DNA from: Chloroflexota bacterium
GTDB taxonomy: Bacteria > Chloroflexota > Dehalococcoidia > SHYB01
Direction of reading: 5' to 3'
Assembly (NCBI GenBank): GCA_016875535.1
Contig: VGPF01000008.1
Coordinates: 1-64,000, forward strand
DNA: 64,000 nucleotides
Under the pieces are notes generated by a model. It had not been told where the DNA came from. It was given only the letters and a program-made list of their open reading frames with translations, and ran no database searches. Made by a program: the position numbers and the translations under genes. Shown here in pieces: positions 8,151-19,950 of this stretch (the first letter of the stretch is position 1; each line of letters opens with the position of its first letter).

Positions 8151-8936
8151 ATGCCGATACTACAGCGAGTCTCCATGCGCAAGGGGACGTTTAGCGTCCG
8201 TTATTGGTCGCAAGGGAAGGGACGGCCCATCGTCTTCCTGCACGGGTGGGCGGGACTCCCTCGCGCCACGGCGTGGCTGGAGGCGCTGGCCCAGCGGAGG
8301 CTCGTCATCGCGCCGGAGTTCCCGGGCTTCGGCGAGAGCACGGGCCTGGAACGGCTGGACGATTTTCTGGACATCGCCCTCTATCAGTTCGACCTCTTTG
8401 CCACGCTGAAGCTCCGGCAGGCCGACCTCATCGGCCACGATTTCGGCGGCGCCATCGCCGCCGAGGTCGCGGCGCTGCGGCCGTCGCTCGTTCGCAGGCT
8501 GGTGCTCGTCGCGCCCAGCGGCCTCTTCGATGAGAAGCGGCCAGGGGTTGACCCCTTCGCGACGACGGAGGCGGAGCTGAACGCCGCATCGTGGCATGAC
8601 GCCGCCGCGGCGGCGAAGGGCGGCCTGATCGTCACGCCGCAGAGCGACGAGGAGAAGAAGGCAGCGGTCATCGAGCGGGCGAAGGCGCTCTCCGCCGCCG
8701 GGAAGTTCCTCTTCCCCATCCCGGACAAGGGGCTCAAGAAGCGCCTCTCGCGCATCGAAGCGCCGACGCTGCTGATCTGGGGCGCGGGGGACCAGGTGGT
8801 GCCGCCGCAATATGCGGCGCTGTTCAAGCGCCGGGTGCAGGGCGCGCGGAGCATCGCCATCGCAAAGGCAGGGCACTACCCGATGCTGGAGCAGCCTGCA
8901 AAGTTCACGGCAGCGGTGAAGGGTTTCTTGGGGTAA
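8151..8936 (+). CDS. Alpha/beta hydrolase with Asp nucleophile
   Basis: A 261-residue alpha/beta hydrolase. The nucleophile elbow reads GHDFGG, so the nucleophile is Asp (D97) rather than Ser, as in epoxide hydrolases and haloalkane dehalogenases. D214 (GAGDQV) and H242 (AGHYPM) complete the triad, and HGW (31-33) gives the oxyanion hole. The cap region lies at about 125-195. It is probably co-transcribed with the luciferase-like gene. An epoxide or halide substrate is inference from the nucleophile alone. Confidence 0.82.
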   Translation: MPILQRVSMRKGTFSVRYWSQGKGRPIVFLHGWAGLPRATAWLEALAQRRLVIAPEFPGFGESTGLERLDDFLDIALYQFDLFATLKLRQADLIGHDFGGAIAAEVAALRPSLVRRLVLVAPSGLFDEKRPGVDPFATTEAELNAASWHDAAAAAKGGLIVTPQSDEEKKAAVIERAKALSAAGKFLFPIPDKGLKKRLSRIEAPTLLIWGAGDQVVPPQYAALFKRRVQGARSIAIAKAGHYPMLEQPAKFTAAVKGFLG

Positions 8937-8965
8937 GCGGCGACCTTCGGGCGTGTTCTTCCCTG

Positions 8966-9029
8966 AAAGTATGACTGTGCTTAGTAGTCATACTTCAGCA
9001 AAAAGTCATACGAATGACCGGAGTCATAC
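8966..9029. promoter_or_regulatory. Operator array: AGTCATAC repeats before vapC
   Basis: AGTCATAC occurs three times in direct orientation at 8986, 9004 and 9022, exactly 18 bases apart. GTATGACT at 8969 is an inverted copy. The first two form a perfect 11-bp dyad, GAAGTATGACT (8966-8976) with AGTCATACTTC (8986-8996). The array ends one base before the antitoxin-like ATG, the usual place for autoregulation of a toxin-antitoxin operon. Confidence 0.7.
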
Positions 9030-9030
9030 C

Positions 9031-9117
9031 ATGCCGACAAAAGTCGGAACCAAATGGCAGGTTGTCATCGAGAAGGATGTGCGGGAGAAGTACGGAGGTA
9101 ACCGGAACAAGCCATGA
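9031..9117 (+). CDS. Miniature AbrB/MazE-like antitoxin (28 residues)
   Basis: A 28-codon ORF whose residues 2-22 (TKVGTKWQVVIEKDVREKYG) resemble the first two-thirds of an AbrB/SpoVT DNA-binding domain (T-x-V-x-x-K-x-Q-V-V-I-P-K-x-x-R). The rest of the swapped-hairpin fold and the toxin-binding tail are missing. Its stop overlaps the vapC start as ATGA. It is either a truncated antitoxin remnant or an unusually small functional one. The intact operator array just upstream argues that something still binds there. Confidence 0.55.
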   Translation: MPTKVGTKWQVVIEKDVREKYGGNRNKP

Positions 9118-9515
9118 CCGGATTCGTTGACACGAACATCATCGTCAGGTACCTGACGAATACGCCCCCGGACCTCGGGGAGGCCGCGTCCCGGATCCTG
9201 GAGCGAGAGGACCGGCTGTACCTCACCGACGCCGCCTTAGCTGAAGCGGCGTATGTGCTCACTTCGTATTACCGACTGCCGCGGACAACGGTAGCAGACA
9301 GCCTCATCCAACTCTGCCAGCAAACGAACATCGAACTCTTCCGCCTTGAAAAGGGCTTTGTGCTTCAGGGACTGTACCTCTGTCGTGAGTCAGCCAAGGT
9401 CTCCTTTGACGATGCCCTGATCTGGGCCGCCGCCAGAAGTAGCGATATCAAAGGGGGTTACACGTTTGACAAGGACTTTCCTCAGGCCGGCATCGAAGTA
9501 TTGGGGCTAGGGTAG
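9114..9515 (+). CDS. vapC: VapC-type PIN-domain ribonuclease toxin
   Basis: A 133-residue PIN domain with all acidic metal ligands visible: D6 (VDTN), E44, D99/D100 (SFDDA) and D119/D121 (TFDKDF). The family cleaves tRNA or rRNA with Mg2+ or Mn2+. It overlaps the 28-residue AbrB-like ORF by four bases. Codon use is less GC-biased than in neighbouring metabolic genes, consistent with horizontal arrival. The nuclease looks intact although its partner is reduced. Confidence 0.88.
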   Translation: MTGFVDTNIIVRYLTNTPPDLGEAASRILEREDRLYLTDAALAEAAYVLTSYYRLPRTTVADSLIQLCQQTNIELFRLEKGFVLQGLYLCRESAKVSFDDALIWAAARSSDIKGGYTFDKDFPQAGIEVLGLG

Positions 9516-9688
9516 CCCTATGCCCATCAACGCCGCGTGGCATAGAAGGCACGTGCTGCCCAAAAGCGCCCCAAAAGCGGCTAGAATAGCCTGGCACTCG
9601 GCGCATGCGAAGGCGTGCGGCTGCAGGCCTATCCCGGCGAGTCTCCAAGCCGAGATACGAAGGCCGGCACAGAAAGGCTAAGGCTGCC

Positions 9689-10093
9689 GTGGAACTCGAT
9701 TTCGCGTTCATCTGCGACTATGCGGAGGTCTCCAACAAGATCAACGCCCTGGGCATAGGCTTTGACACCATCTTCGCCCAGTCAACGCCGGTCACCCACG
9801 GCTCCTTCCACCTGGTGGCGCAGTTCCGCGCCGAGCCGACCGAGGTGGGGCAGAAGCGCATCACGCTGAGCATCATTGACGCCGATGGAAAGGCCGTCAT
9901 CAACCCTGCCGAGGCGGCTATCACCATCGGCCCGCCAGCGCCAGGGTCCTATGACATCGTCGCCAGAGTGAGCATCGCCTTCGGAAGCGTAACCTTCCCC
10001 AGGTTCGGGGCCTACTCTCTGCATGCCGATGTGGAGGGCCAGGAGATGGTCCGAATCCCCCTGCGAGTGGCGAAGTCCGGCCAACAGAAGTAG
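9689..10093 (+). CDS. DUF6941-family protein
   Basis: A 134-residue protein with the DUF6941 pattern: a FAFICDYAEVSNKINALGIGFDTIF start, a beta-rich middle with an IDADGK turn, and a PGEYS-like GAYSLHADVEGQ near the C-terminus. It looks like a small beta-sandwich of unknown function. I prefer GTG 9689, preceded by AAGG, because upstream codons from 9605 are Arg-rich and unlike the family. A TAGAAT element near 9585 may be its -10. It ends 28 bases before the ilv promoter. Confidence 0.7.
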   Translation: MELDFAFICDYAEVSNKINALGIGFDTIFAQSTPVTHGSFHLVAQFRAEPTEVGQKRITLSIIDADGKAVINPAEAAITIGPPAPGSYDIVARVSIAFGSVTFPRFGAYSLHADVEGQEMVRIPLRVAKSGQQK

Positions 10094-10121
10094 GCTTCCT
10101 TCCGCCCTCCGGCGGTCTCGG

Positions 10122-10149
10122 TTGACAGGAGCCCCCTCCGCCTGATAGT
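10122..10149 (+). promoter_or_regulatory. ilv operon promoter TTGACA-16-GATAGT
   Basis: TTGACA (10122-10127) and GATAGT (10144-10149) with a 16-base spacer. Transcription would begin near 10156, just where the T-box stem I starts. Confidence 0.6.
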
Positions 10150-10157
10150 GTTGGTGT

Positions 10158-10415
10158 TTGTTGGAACGCGGTGAAAGGGAGCAGTAGAGGCCCCTCTTGC
10201 CATCAGAGAGCCGGGGAACGGTGCGAACCCGGTGACAAGAGCCTCGAAGTCGCCCTGGAGCGGCCAAGCTGAAGTCCGGCGCAAGCCGGGCCACTAAGGT
10301 TGGACGGGCTGGCCCGAGATAGCCAAGGAAGGGCCCCGCCGGATGTGGAACCGGAGGGGAATGAGGGTGGTACCGCGGGAATCGCATCCCGTCCCTTGGT
10401 GGGACGGGTTTTTTT
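10158..10415 (+). promoter_or_regulatory. T-box riboswitch, probable valine specifier (GUC)
   Basis: The T-box sequence AGGGTGGTACCGCGG is at 10364-10378. A terminator follows: CCCGTCCC (10388-10395) with GGGACGGG (10401-10408), then seven T. Stem I can be folded: TTGG (10161) with CCAA at the base, AGGG/CCCT, a loop-E motif AGTA/GAA, GAGG/CCTC, CTCTTG/CAAGAG and a CCGGG/CCCGG tip. The codon after the GAA of the loop-E motif is GTC (10249-10251), which would read tRNA-Val. Uncharged tRNA would stabilise the antiterminator and allow ilvBHC transcription. T-box identity is certain; the specifier is from a hand fold. Confidence 0.93.
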
Positions 10416-10466
10416 GTTACTGCGGCTCTAGCTGCGATTCCTGGGCCGGAAAGAGAAAGGACGCCT

Positions 10467-12178
10467 ATGAAGCTCACCGGCGCGCAAGTGGTCTGCGAGT
10501 CCCTGATACGGGAAGACGTAGACGTGGTCTTCGGCCTGCTGGGCGGCGCGATCTTGCCGCTCTATCAGACCCTGCCACAATACCCCCAACTGAAGCACAT
10601 CCTGGTCCGCCACGAGCAGGCCGCCGCCCACGCGGCGGACGGCTATGCCCGCGTGACGGACAAGGTGGGCGTCTGCATCGCCACGTCAGGCCCCGGCGCA
10701 ACGAACCTGGTGACGGGCCTGGCCAATGCCCTCATGGACTCCGTGCCCATGGTGGCCATCACGGGCCAGGTGCCGCGCAAGGCCATCGGCAAGGACGCCT
10801 TCCAGGAGACGGACGTCCAGGGCGTCACGCTGCCTGTGACCAAGCACAACTACCTGGTAATGGACCCGAGTGAGCTGGCCCGCACCATAAAAGAGGCCTT
10901 CCACATCGCCAAGACGGGCCGCCCGGGGCCGGTGCTGGTGGACATCCCCAAGGACGTCCAGCAGGAGATCGTGGACTACAACCCGGAAGACGTGGCCATT
11001 GACCTGCCCGGGTACAAGCCGCATCTGACCGGGCATCCCTCGCAGATCCGGGCCGCCGCGAAGCTCATCGCGGAGGCCAAGAAGCCCATCATCCTGGCGG
11101 GCCACGGCGTCATCATCTCCAGCGCCTACGCCGAGTTGCGGGAGCTGGCGGAGAAGGCCCAGATCCCGGTTATCACGACGCTGCTTGGCATCAGCAGCTT
11201 CCCTGAAGACCATGTCCTCTCCGTGGGGATGCCGGGGATGCACGGGATGGCATACGCCAATATCGCGATAGACCGCGCCGACCTGCTCATCGCCATCGGC
11301 ATGCGCTTCGACGACCGAGTCACCGGGCGCATCTCGGACTTCGCGCCGCGGGCGAAGGTGATCCACATTGACATTGACCCGGCCGAGATAGATAAGAACG
11401 TAAAGACGACGGTTCCCCTGGTGGGCGACGTGAAGAACGTCCTGACCCAGCTGAACCGCCAGGTCACGAGCAAGACCCACGTGGAGTGGGTGCGCGAGAT
11501 CGAGCAGGCCAAGAAGGAGCACCCTTCGCACCTTATCCCGGAGAACAACAAGCTCCTGCCCCAGTACGTGGTGCGCCAGCTGTGGGAGGCCACCAAGGGC
11601 AACAGCATCATCGTGACCGGGGTGGGCCAACACCAGATGTGGGCCGCCCAGCACTTCTTCTACACCAAGCCCGGTTCCTTCGTGACCTCCGGCGGCCTGG
11701 GCACCATGGGCTTTGAGGTGCCTGCGGCCCTGGGCGCGAAGGTGGGACGGCCCCATGACACGGTCTGGTCCATCTGCGGCGACGGCGGCTTCCAGATGAC
11801 GCTCCAAGAGCTGGCCACGATCCGCGAGCACAACATTGACGTGAAGTTCGCCATCTTCAACAACGGTTTCCACGGCATGGTGCGCCAGTGGCAGGAGTTC
11901 TTCTATAAGAAGGACTACGTGGAGACGCGCTTCTTCAACCCGGACTTCGTGAAGCTGGCGGAGGCCTACGACATGAAGGGCTTCCGCGTGACCGAGCGGA
12001 GCAAGGTGCGCGAGACGATCGAGAAGGCGATGGCCCACAAGGGCCCGGTGATCGTGGACTTCGCCGTGGAATCGGAAGAGAACGTCTACCCCATGATCCC
12101 CGCCGGCACCTCCGTGAAGGAGATGCTGGAGGCCCCCATGCCCGGCCGGGAGCTGGTGGACCACAAGGATGCATCCAC

Positions 12179-12182
<4 letters not shown>
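10467..12182 (+). CDS. ilvB: Acetolactate synthase large (catalytic) subunit
   Basis: A 571-residue ThDP enzyme condensing two pyruvates to acetolactate, or pyruvate with 2-oxobutyrate. The catalytic Glu is E50 (VRHEQAAAHAADGYAR). The ThDP/Mg motif is GDGGFQM...NN in the C-terminal third, and a central FAD-type domain is present. It is the first gene after the T-box, with GAAAGGA before the ATG. Its stop overlaps the small-subunit start (ATGA), fixing stoichiometric expression. Confidence 0.96.
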
Positions 12183-13742
<1,560 letters not shown>

Positions 13743-13748
13743 GGCGAT

Positions 13749-13972
13749 ATGAGTCCTCGCCTTCGAGAATTGAGGGCACAGGAAGTCATACAGGCCTTCC
13801 AAAGAGCAGAGGAATGGTCAGGCAAGGCAAAGGAGACCACGTTAAGATCTTCATGCCCAATGGCAAGATGCTTGTTTTCCGCGGTGTTGGGGAAGTCGGC
13901 ATCGGCATCTTACGAGATATGATCAAACGAGCAGGTCTGAGCGACGAAGAGTTCATAGGGTGTCTGAGGTAA
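13749..13972 (+). pseudogene. hicA: hicA toxin, frameshifted by a 2-base insertion
   Basis: From ATG 13749 the first 20 codons read MSPRLRELRAQEVIQAFQRA, a normal HicA N-terminus. The frame then runs into nonsense protein. The rest (GMVRQGKGDHVKIF... through LRDMIKRAGLSDEEF) continues in another frame from 13811. Removing the two bases GA at 13809-13810 restores one 73-codon HicA with the catalytic His in GDH. So the gene appears inactivated by duplication of an AG pair. Translation from the internal ATG 13814 would give a 53-residue C-terminal fragment keeping the His. hicB follows two bases later. Confidence 0.75.
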
Positions 13973-13974
13973 CG

Positions 13975-14232
13975 ATGGCAAGAGATCGCAAGTACGCCGT
14001 GGTCCGCGAATACACCATAGTTATCGAAAAACAGGAGGACGCCCGGGGCTATTCTGTCCGCGTCCCTGCCCTGCCCGGCTGTTTTTCAACGGGAGACACC
14101 GTCGCGCACGCCGCAAGGAATGCCAAGGATGCCATCGAGACGTACATCGAGGGCCTGCAGGAGCAGGGCGAACGCATCCCTCGGGAACAACGCCCCAACG
14201 CTTACATCGGCAAAGTGAAGATTGCGGTTTAG
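13975..14232 (+). CDS. hicB: HicB-family antitoxin
   Basis: An 85-residue HicB partial RNase-H-fold domain: YTIVIEKQEDARGYSVRVPALPGCFSTGDTVAHAARNAKDAI is the family core. There is no separate C-terminal DNA-binding domain, as in short HicB forms. GAGGT precedes the ATG, two bases after the broken hicA. It appears intact, so the antitoxin outlives its toxin. Base composition is less GC-rich than the ilv and leu genes around it. Confidence 0.82.
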   Translation: MARDRKYAVVREYTIVIEKQEDARGYSVRVPALPGCFSTGDTVAHAARNAKDAIETYIEGLQEQGERIPREQRPNAYIGKVKIAV

Positions 14233-14392
14233 TAATATGTCACAGACCACGATTGACATAGCCCCCAGCCCAGCCCGGTTCGCCATGAAGACCCGGGCCA
14301 GCCTCCTCCTCCCCTGCGGGGGATAAAGAGACTGGCTCACCTCCGCGCGCGATCTCCCAAGGTTTTCACGGCAACGAAAGAGGCTACACCCC
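14233..14392. other. Spacer between hicB and leuA
   Basis: 160 bases without a gene. TTGACA occurs at 14253-14258 but I find no acceptable -10 at the right distance. There is no terminator, so leuA may be read from the ilv promoter or from a promoter I cannot identify. Confidence 0.3.
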
Positions 14393-15958
<1,566 letters not shown>

Positions 15959-16040
15959 CGCACACCGGCAGGACGCTCACGCTCGCCTGAACATTCCCAG
16001 GGCTCGGGCTCATATCTGGCCCTGCGGCAGAAAGACCACT

Positions 16041-17441
16041 ATGCCTAAGACAATGTTCGAAAAGATCTGGGAGTCGCACGTCGTGAGCGAAGAGCCCGGC
16101 AAACCGGCGCTCCTCTACATTGACCTGCACCTGATCCACGAAGTGACCTCCCCGCAGGCCTTCGACGGCCTGCGCCTCAACAGCCGCGAGGTGCGCCGCC
16201 CGGACCTGACAGTGGCGACGGTGGACCACAACGTGCCGACGACGGACCGCTCCAGGCCCATCGCGGACGAGACCTCGCGGAAGCAGATCGAGGTGCTGAC
16301 CAAGAACGCGAAGGAGTTCGGCTTCACCTACTACGATATCCACAATCCCAACCAGGGCATCGTCCACGTCATCGGCCCGGAGCAGGGGTGGACCCAGCCG
16401 GGGATGACCATCGTCTGCGGCGATAGCCACACATCCACCCACGGCGCATTCGGCGCGCTGGCCTTCGGCATCGGCACCTCGGAGGTCGAGCACGTTCTTG
16501 CGACGCAGTGCCTCATTCAGACCAAGCCGAAGACGATGGAGGTCCGCACCAAAGGCGCGCTCCCCAAGGGCGTCACGGCCAAGGACCTAATCTTGAACAT
16601 TATCGGCCGCCTGGGCGTGGACGGCGGCACCGGCTACGTTATCGAGTACACGGGAGAAGCGGTCCGCGGCCTTTCCATGGAAGGGCGCATGACCATCTGC
16701 AACATGTCCATCGAATGCGGCGCACGGGCGGGACTTGTCGCGCCGGACGAAAAGACCTTTGCCTACGTGAAGGGCAGGCCCCGCGCGCCCAAGGGCGCCG
16801 AGTGGGAGAAGGCCGTGGAGCGGTGGAAGTCCCTGACCACCGATCCCGGCGCGACATACGACAAGGTTGTGGAGGTGGACTGCGCCTCCATGACGCCCTT
16901 TGTCACCTGGGGCACGAACCCAGGCATGTTAGTGAAGGTGACAGACACAGTGCCGACGGTGGAGTCTTTCAAGACGGAGGCCGACCGCCGGGCGGCCCAG
17001 CGCGCCCTGGAGTACATGGGCCTCAAGCCAGGAACGCCCATCCAGGAGATCCCTGTAGACTACGTCTTCATCGGCTCCTGCACCAACTCGCGCATAGAAG
17101 ACCTACGCGCAGCGGCGGCCATCGTGAAAGGGAAGAAGAAATCGCCCAAGGTCCAGGCCATCGTGGTGCCCGGGTCGGCCATCGTGAAGCGGCAGGCCGA
17201 GGCTGAGGGCCTGCACAAGGTCTTCACCAATGCCGGCTTCGAGTGGCGGGAGGCTGGCTGTTCCATGTGCTTAGCCATGAACCCGGACGTGCTGAAGCCT
17301 GGGCAGCGCTGCGCCTCCACCTCCAACCGCAACTTCGAAGGGCGGCAAGGCGCGGGCGGGCGCACACATCTGGTAAGCCCGCAGATGGCGGCGGCGGCGG
17401 GTATCACGGGCCACTTCGTGGACGTGCGGGACTGGAAATAG
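16041..17441 (+). CDS. leuC: 3-isopropylmalate dehydratase large subunit
   Basis: A 466-residue aconitase-family subunit carrying the 4Fe-4S cluster. The three cluster cysteines are C347 (GSCTNSR), C407 and C410 (GCSMCLAMN), the same numbering as in E. coli LeuC. I start at ATG 16041 ([10 protein letters not shown]); the frame is open further upstream but runs through the leader after leuA. leuD, its partner subunit, is displaced 680 bases downstream by three small ORFs. Confidence 0.95.
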   Translation: MPKTMFEKIWESHVVSEEPGKPALLYIDLHLIHEVTSPQAFDGLRLNSREVRRPDLTVATVDHNVPTTDRSRPIADETSRKQIEVLTKNAKEFGFTYYDIHNPNQGIVHVIGPEQGWTQPGMTIVCGDSHTSTHGAFGALAFGIGTSEVEHVLATQCLIQTKPKTMEVRTKGALPKGVTAKDLILNIIGRLGVDGGTGYVIEYTGEAVRGLSMEGRMTICNMSIECGARAGLVAPDEKTFAYVKGRPRAPKGAEWEKAVERWKSLTTDPGATYDKVVEVDCASMTPFVTWGTNPGMLVKVTDTVPTVESFKTEADRRAAQRALEYMGLKPGTPIQEIPVDYVFIGSCTNSRIEDLRAAAAIVKGKKKSPKVQAIVVPGSAIVKRQAEAEGLHKVFTNAGFEWREAGCSMCLAMNPDVLKPGQRCASTSNRNFEGRQGAGGRTHLVSPQMAAAAGITGHFVDVRDWK

Positions 17442-17447
17442 GGGATA

Positions 17448-17630
17448 ATGCGACCCATCATGCGAAGGTGCTCGAAAACAAAAGCGGCGCGCACAGCTCG
17501 ATTGAAACATGCGTTGGCAAAAATTGACCCAAAGCATGAGACGGCATTTGCTAACGGAGAAGTACATGAGGACTTCAGTTTTTGGCTCGAGAACGACCCT
17601 CGCATTCTGAAGCGAATAGCCGCTGCATAG
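17448..17630 (+). CDS. Small basic hypothetical protein
   Basis: A 60-residue ORF seven bases after leuC. The N-terminus is rich in Lys/Arg and the second half is acidic-aromatic (HEDFSFWLENDPRILKRI). A second in-frame ATG at 17460 could be the start. Its lower GC differs from leuC and leuD. I recognise no family; the size and setting resemble toxin-antitoxin cargo. Confidence 0.35.
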   Translation: MRPIMRRCSKTKAARTARLKHALAKIDPKHETAFANGEVHEDFSFWLENDPRILKRIAAA

Positions 17631-17697
17631 AAACGAGTAGCCGCCTGAAAAGGCGTGCGGCTCGAGGATATCAAGGTGTAAAGGAAGGCTGGCTGCG

Positions 17698-17967
17698 ATG
17701 GGTGAGCAAGCGAAGAAGTGTCAAAGCTGCAGCATGCCGCTCCCCAAGGACGGGAGCAAAAACGGGATGGAGGCCGACGGCTCAAAGAGCCTGGCCTACT
17801 GCAACCTTTGCTATCAGCAGGGCGCCTTCACGCAGCCGAATATGACCGTTGCGGAGATGCAGGCCTTCGTCAAAGGCAAGATGAAGGAGATGCACTTCCC
17901 CGGCTTCATAGCCGGATGGTTCACCAAGGAGATTCCCAAGCTAAAGCGGTGGAAGAAGAGCGCATGA
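17698..17967 (+). CDS. Zinc-ribbon domain protein (zf-ribbon_2 type)
   Basis: An 89-residue protein with two zinc knuckles, C8-x2-C11 and C35-x2-C38, and the family pattern CQSC-MPL...YCNLCYQQGAF. It then has TVAEMQAFVKGKM...PGFIAGWF, typical of the short Putative zinc ribbon family found across bacteria. Function is unknown; zinc binding is probable. GGAAGG precedes the ATG. Its stop overlaps the next 42-codon ORF as ATGA. Confidence 0.8.
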   Translation: MGEQAKKCQSCSMPLPKDGSKNGMEADGSKSLAYCNLCYQQGAFTQPNMTVAEMQAFVKGKMKEMHFPGFIAGWFTKEIPKLKRWKKSA

Positions 17968-18092
17968 AAGCCAAGCATCGCGAAGCCGAGGAAGATAAAG
18001 AGGATATTGAGGCCGTGAAAGAACGCGCTCGGGAGCCGAGTCTGAATTTCGAAGACGTTATCAAAGCTCTGAAGATGCGAGGGAAATTGTAA
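17964..18092 (+). CDS. 42-residue charged peptide, antitoxin-tail-like
   Basis: An ORF of 42 codons starting in an ATGA overlap with the zinc-ribbon gene. It is highly charged and helical (EEDKEDIEAVKERA), ending in LNFEDVIKALKMRGKL. The D-x-E-A-x-x-x-x-x...S/N-x-E-D/E-V-x-x-x-L pattern resembles the C-terminal toxin-binding tail of small antitoxins. No toxin is adjacent. It may be a remnant or a coupled small protein. Confidence 0.4.
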   Translation: MKAKHREAEEDKEDIEAVKERAREPSLNFEDVIKALKMRGKL

Positions 18093-18124
18093 GGCGTCCT
18101 TGTGCGGTCGCCCGGAGAAATACC

Positions 18125-18739
18125 ATGCAACCGTTCACCAAAGTCACCGGCATCGTCGCCGCGCTGAACCGCGTCAACGTGGACACGGACCAGATCATCC
18201 CGAAGCAGTTCTTGAAGCGCGTGGAGCGCACGGGCTTCGAAGACTTCCTCTTTTTCGACTGGCGCTATCTCCCCGACGGCAAGCCGGACCCGAAGTTCGA
18301 GCTGAACGACCCGGCCTATAGGGGCGCGACCATCCTGGTCGCGGGGCGCAACTTCGGCTGCGGCTCCTCCCGCGAGCACGCGCCCTGGGCCCTCAACCAG
18401 TACGGCTTCCGCTCTATCATCTCCTCCAGCTTCGCCGATATCTTCCGCAACAACTGCTACCAGAACGGCATGGTGCCCGTGGTCCTGCCGGAGGAGACCG
18501 TGGCGAAGATCATGGCGAAGGCCAAGGCCAGGAACGGCTACAAGCTGACCGTAGACCTGGAGAAGAAGCAGGTTTACGATGACCAGGGCCTGACGGCCTC
18601 CTTTGACATCGAGGAGTTCCGCCGCTACTGCCTTATCAACGGCCTGGACGACATCGGCCTGACGCTGAAAGACGAGGGCAAGATCGCCGCCTACGAAAAG
18701 AAGCGCTGGCCGGAGACGGCAGGCAAGAAGCATAGCTGA
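18125..18739 (+). CDS. leuD: 3-isopropylmalate dehydratase small subunit
   Basis: A 204-residue swivel-domain subunit that pairs with LeuC. Key stretches are [32 protein letters not shown] (substrate loop) and [18 protein letters not shown]. With LeuC it isomerises 2- to 3-isopropylmalate and, given cimA here, probably also citramalate to 3-methylmalate. Confidence 0.95.
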   Translation: MQPFTKVTGIVAALNRVNVDTDQIIPKQFLKRVERTGFEDFLFFDWRYLPDGKPDPKFELNDPAYRGATILVAGRNFGCGSSREHAPWALNQYGFRSIISSSFADIFRNNCYQNGMVPVVLPEETVAKIMAKAKARNGYKLTVDLEKKQVYDDQGLTASFDIEEFRRYCLINGLDDIGLTLKDEGKIAAYEKKRWPETAGKKHS

Positions 18740-18744
18740 TCCCA

Positions 18745-18773
18745 GGGGCCGCCTGAAGCGGCCCCTTCAATTT
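18745..18773 (+). terminator. Intergenic hairpin between leuD and leuB
   Basis: GGGGCCGC (18745-18752) and GCGGCCCC (18758-18765) form a perfect 8-bp stem with a CTGAA loop, followed by TTCAATTT. The T-run is interrupted, so it is probably a weak or processing-related terminator that lowers or stabilises expression of one segment. Confidence 0.5.
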
Positions 18774-18791
18774 CTCCCGAGGATATGCGCC

Positions 18792-19904
18792 ATGAAGTTC
18801 ACTATCGCTGTGGTGGCCGGAGACGGCATCGGCCCCGACGTCGTCGCTGAGGGCATCAGCATCCTCAATCGCATCGGCGAGTTGTACGGGCACCAGTTCG
18901 AGTTCAAGCAGGCCCTCATCGGAGGCTGCTGCATAGACGCCCACGGCGTCGCGATTACGGATGAGACGGTGGCGATGGCGAAGAAGACGAACGCGGTGCT
19001 CCTGGGCGCCGTGGGCGGGCCCAAGTGGGACGACCCCAAGGCGCCCACGCGCCCGGAGGACGGCCTGCTGCGCATCCGCAAGGACCTGCAGCTCTTCGCC
19101 AACCTGCGCCCGGTGAAGACCCATCCCCAGCTCCTGGACTCCACGCCCATCAAGGCAGACCTCCTCCGGGACGTGGACATGCTCGTCATCCGGGAACTGA
19201 CTGGCGGCCTCTACTTCGGCAAGCCGAAGAGGCGCTGGGAAACGCCGCGCGGGCGCAAGGCCGTGGACACCATGGCCTACAGCGAAAAAGAGATCGCCCG
19301 TGTGGTCACCGTCGGCTTCGAGATGGCGCGGCGGCGGCGCAAGAAGCTGACCTCCGTGGACAAGGCAAACGTCCTCACCACCTCCCGCGTCTGGCGCGAG
19401 ATCGCCATCGAGATCGGCAAGAGCTACCCGGACGTGAAGCTGGAGCACATGCTGGTGGATACCTGCGCCATGAACCTAATCCGGAACCCGCGCAGCTTCG
19501 ATGTCATCGTGACGGAGAACACCTTCGGCGATATCCTCACGGACGAAGCGGCGGTGCTGGCGGGCTCCATGGGGATGCTTCCCTCGGCGAGCCTGGGCGG
19601 CGCGCGGCTGGCGAAGGGCGGCGCGATGGAGGGCAAGAAGCTCTTCGGCCTCTATGAGCCGATCCACGGCAGCGCGCCCGATATCGCGGGGCAGAACAAG
19701 GCAAACCCCCTGGCCACCATCCTTAGCGTGGCGCTGCTCCTGCGCTACTCCTGCGGCCTCCCCAAAGAGGCCGAAGCGGTCGAACAGGCCGTCCAGGGCA
19801 TCCTGGAGAGCGGCCTCCGCACCTTCGATATCGCGAAGCCGGGCGAGCCGTGGCTCGGGACGAAGGAGATGGGCGCGAAGGTGCGCGAGGCGATCCAGCG
19901 GTAG
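18792..19904 (+). CDS. leuB: 3-isopropylmalate dehydrogenase
   Basis: A 370-residue NAD-dependent oxidative decarboxylase. The family features [36 protein letters not shown], the catalytic YSEKEI region and [14 protein letters not shown] are all present. It completes leucine synthesis and should also serve the citramalate pathway to 2-oxobutyrate. Confidence 0.95.
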   Translation: MKFTIAVVAGDGIGPDVVAEGISILNRIGELYGHQFEFKQALIGGCCIDAHGVAITDETVAMAKKTNAVLLGAVGGPKWDDPKAPTRPEDGLLRIRKDLQLFANLRPVKTHPQLLDSTPIKADLLRDVDMLVIRELTGGLYFGKPKRRWETPRGRKAVDTMAYSEKEIARVVTVGFEMARRRRKKLTSVDKANVLTTSRVWREIAIEIGKSYPDVKLEHMLVDTCAMNLIRNPRSFDVIVTENTFGDILTDEAAVLAGSMGMLPSASLGGARLAKGGAMEGKKLFGLYEPIHGSAPDIAGQNKANPLATILSVALLLRYSCGLPKEAEAVEQAVQGILESGLRTFDIAKPGEPWLGTKEMGAKVREAIQR

Positions 19905-19950
19905 ACGCCGGAGGCCTTGGGCGCTGTAAGAAGAGCTGCGGAGGACGCTT

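Noticed and set aside
10686-12164. 492-codon minus-strand ORF opposite ilvB
   Set aside because: His/Val/Gly-rich shadow of a clearly conserved enzyme; no ribosome site.
14253-14258. TTGACA before leuA as a promoter
   Set aside because: No acceptable -10 hexamer at 15-19 bases downstream.
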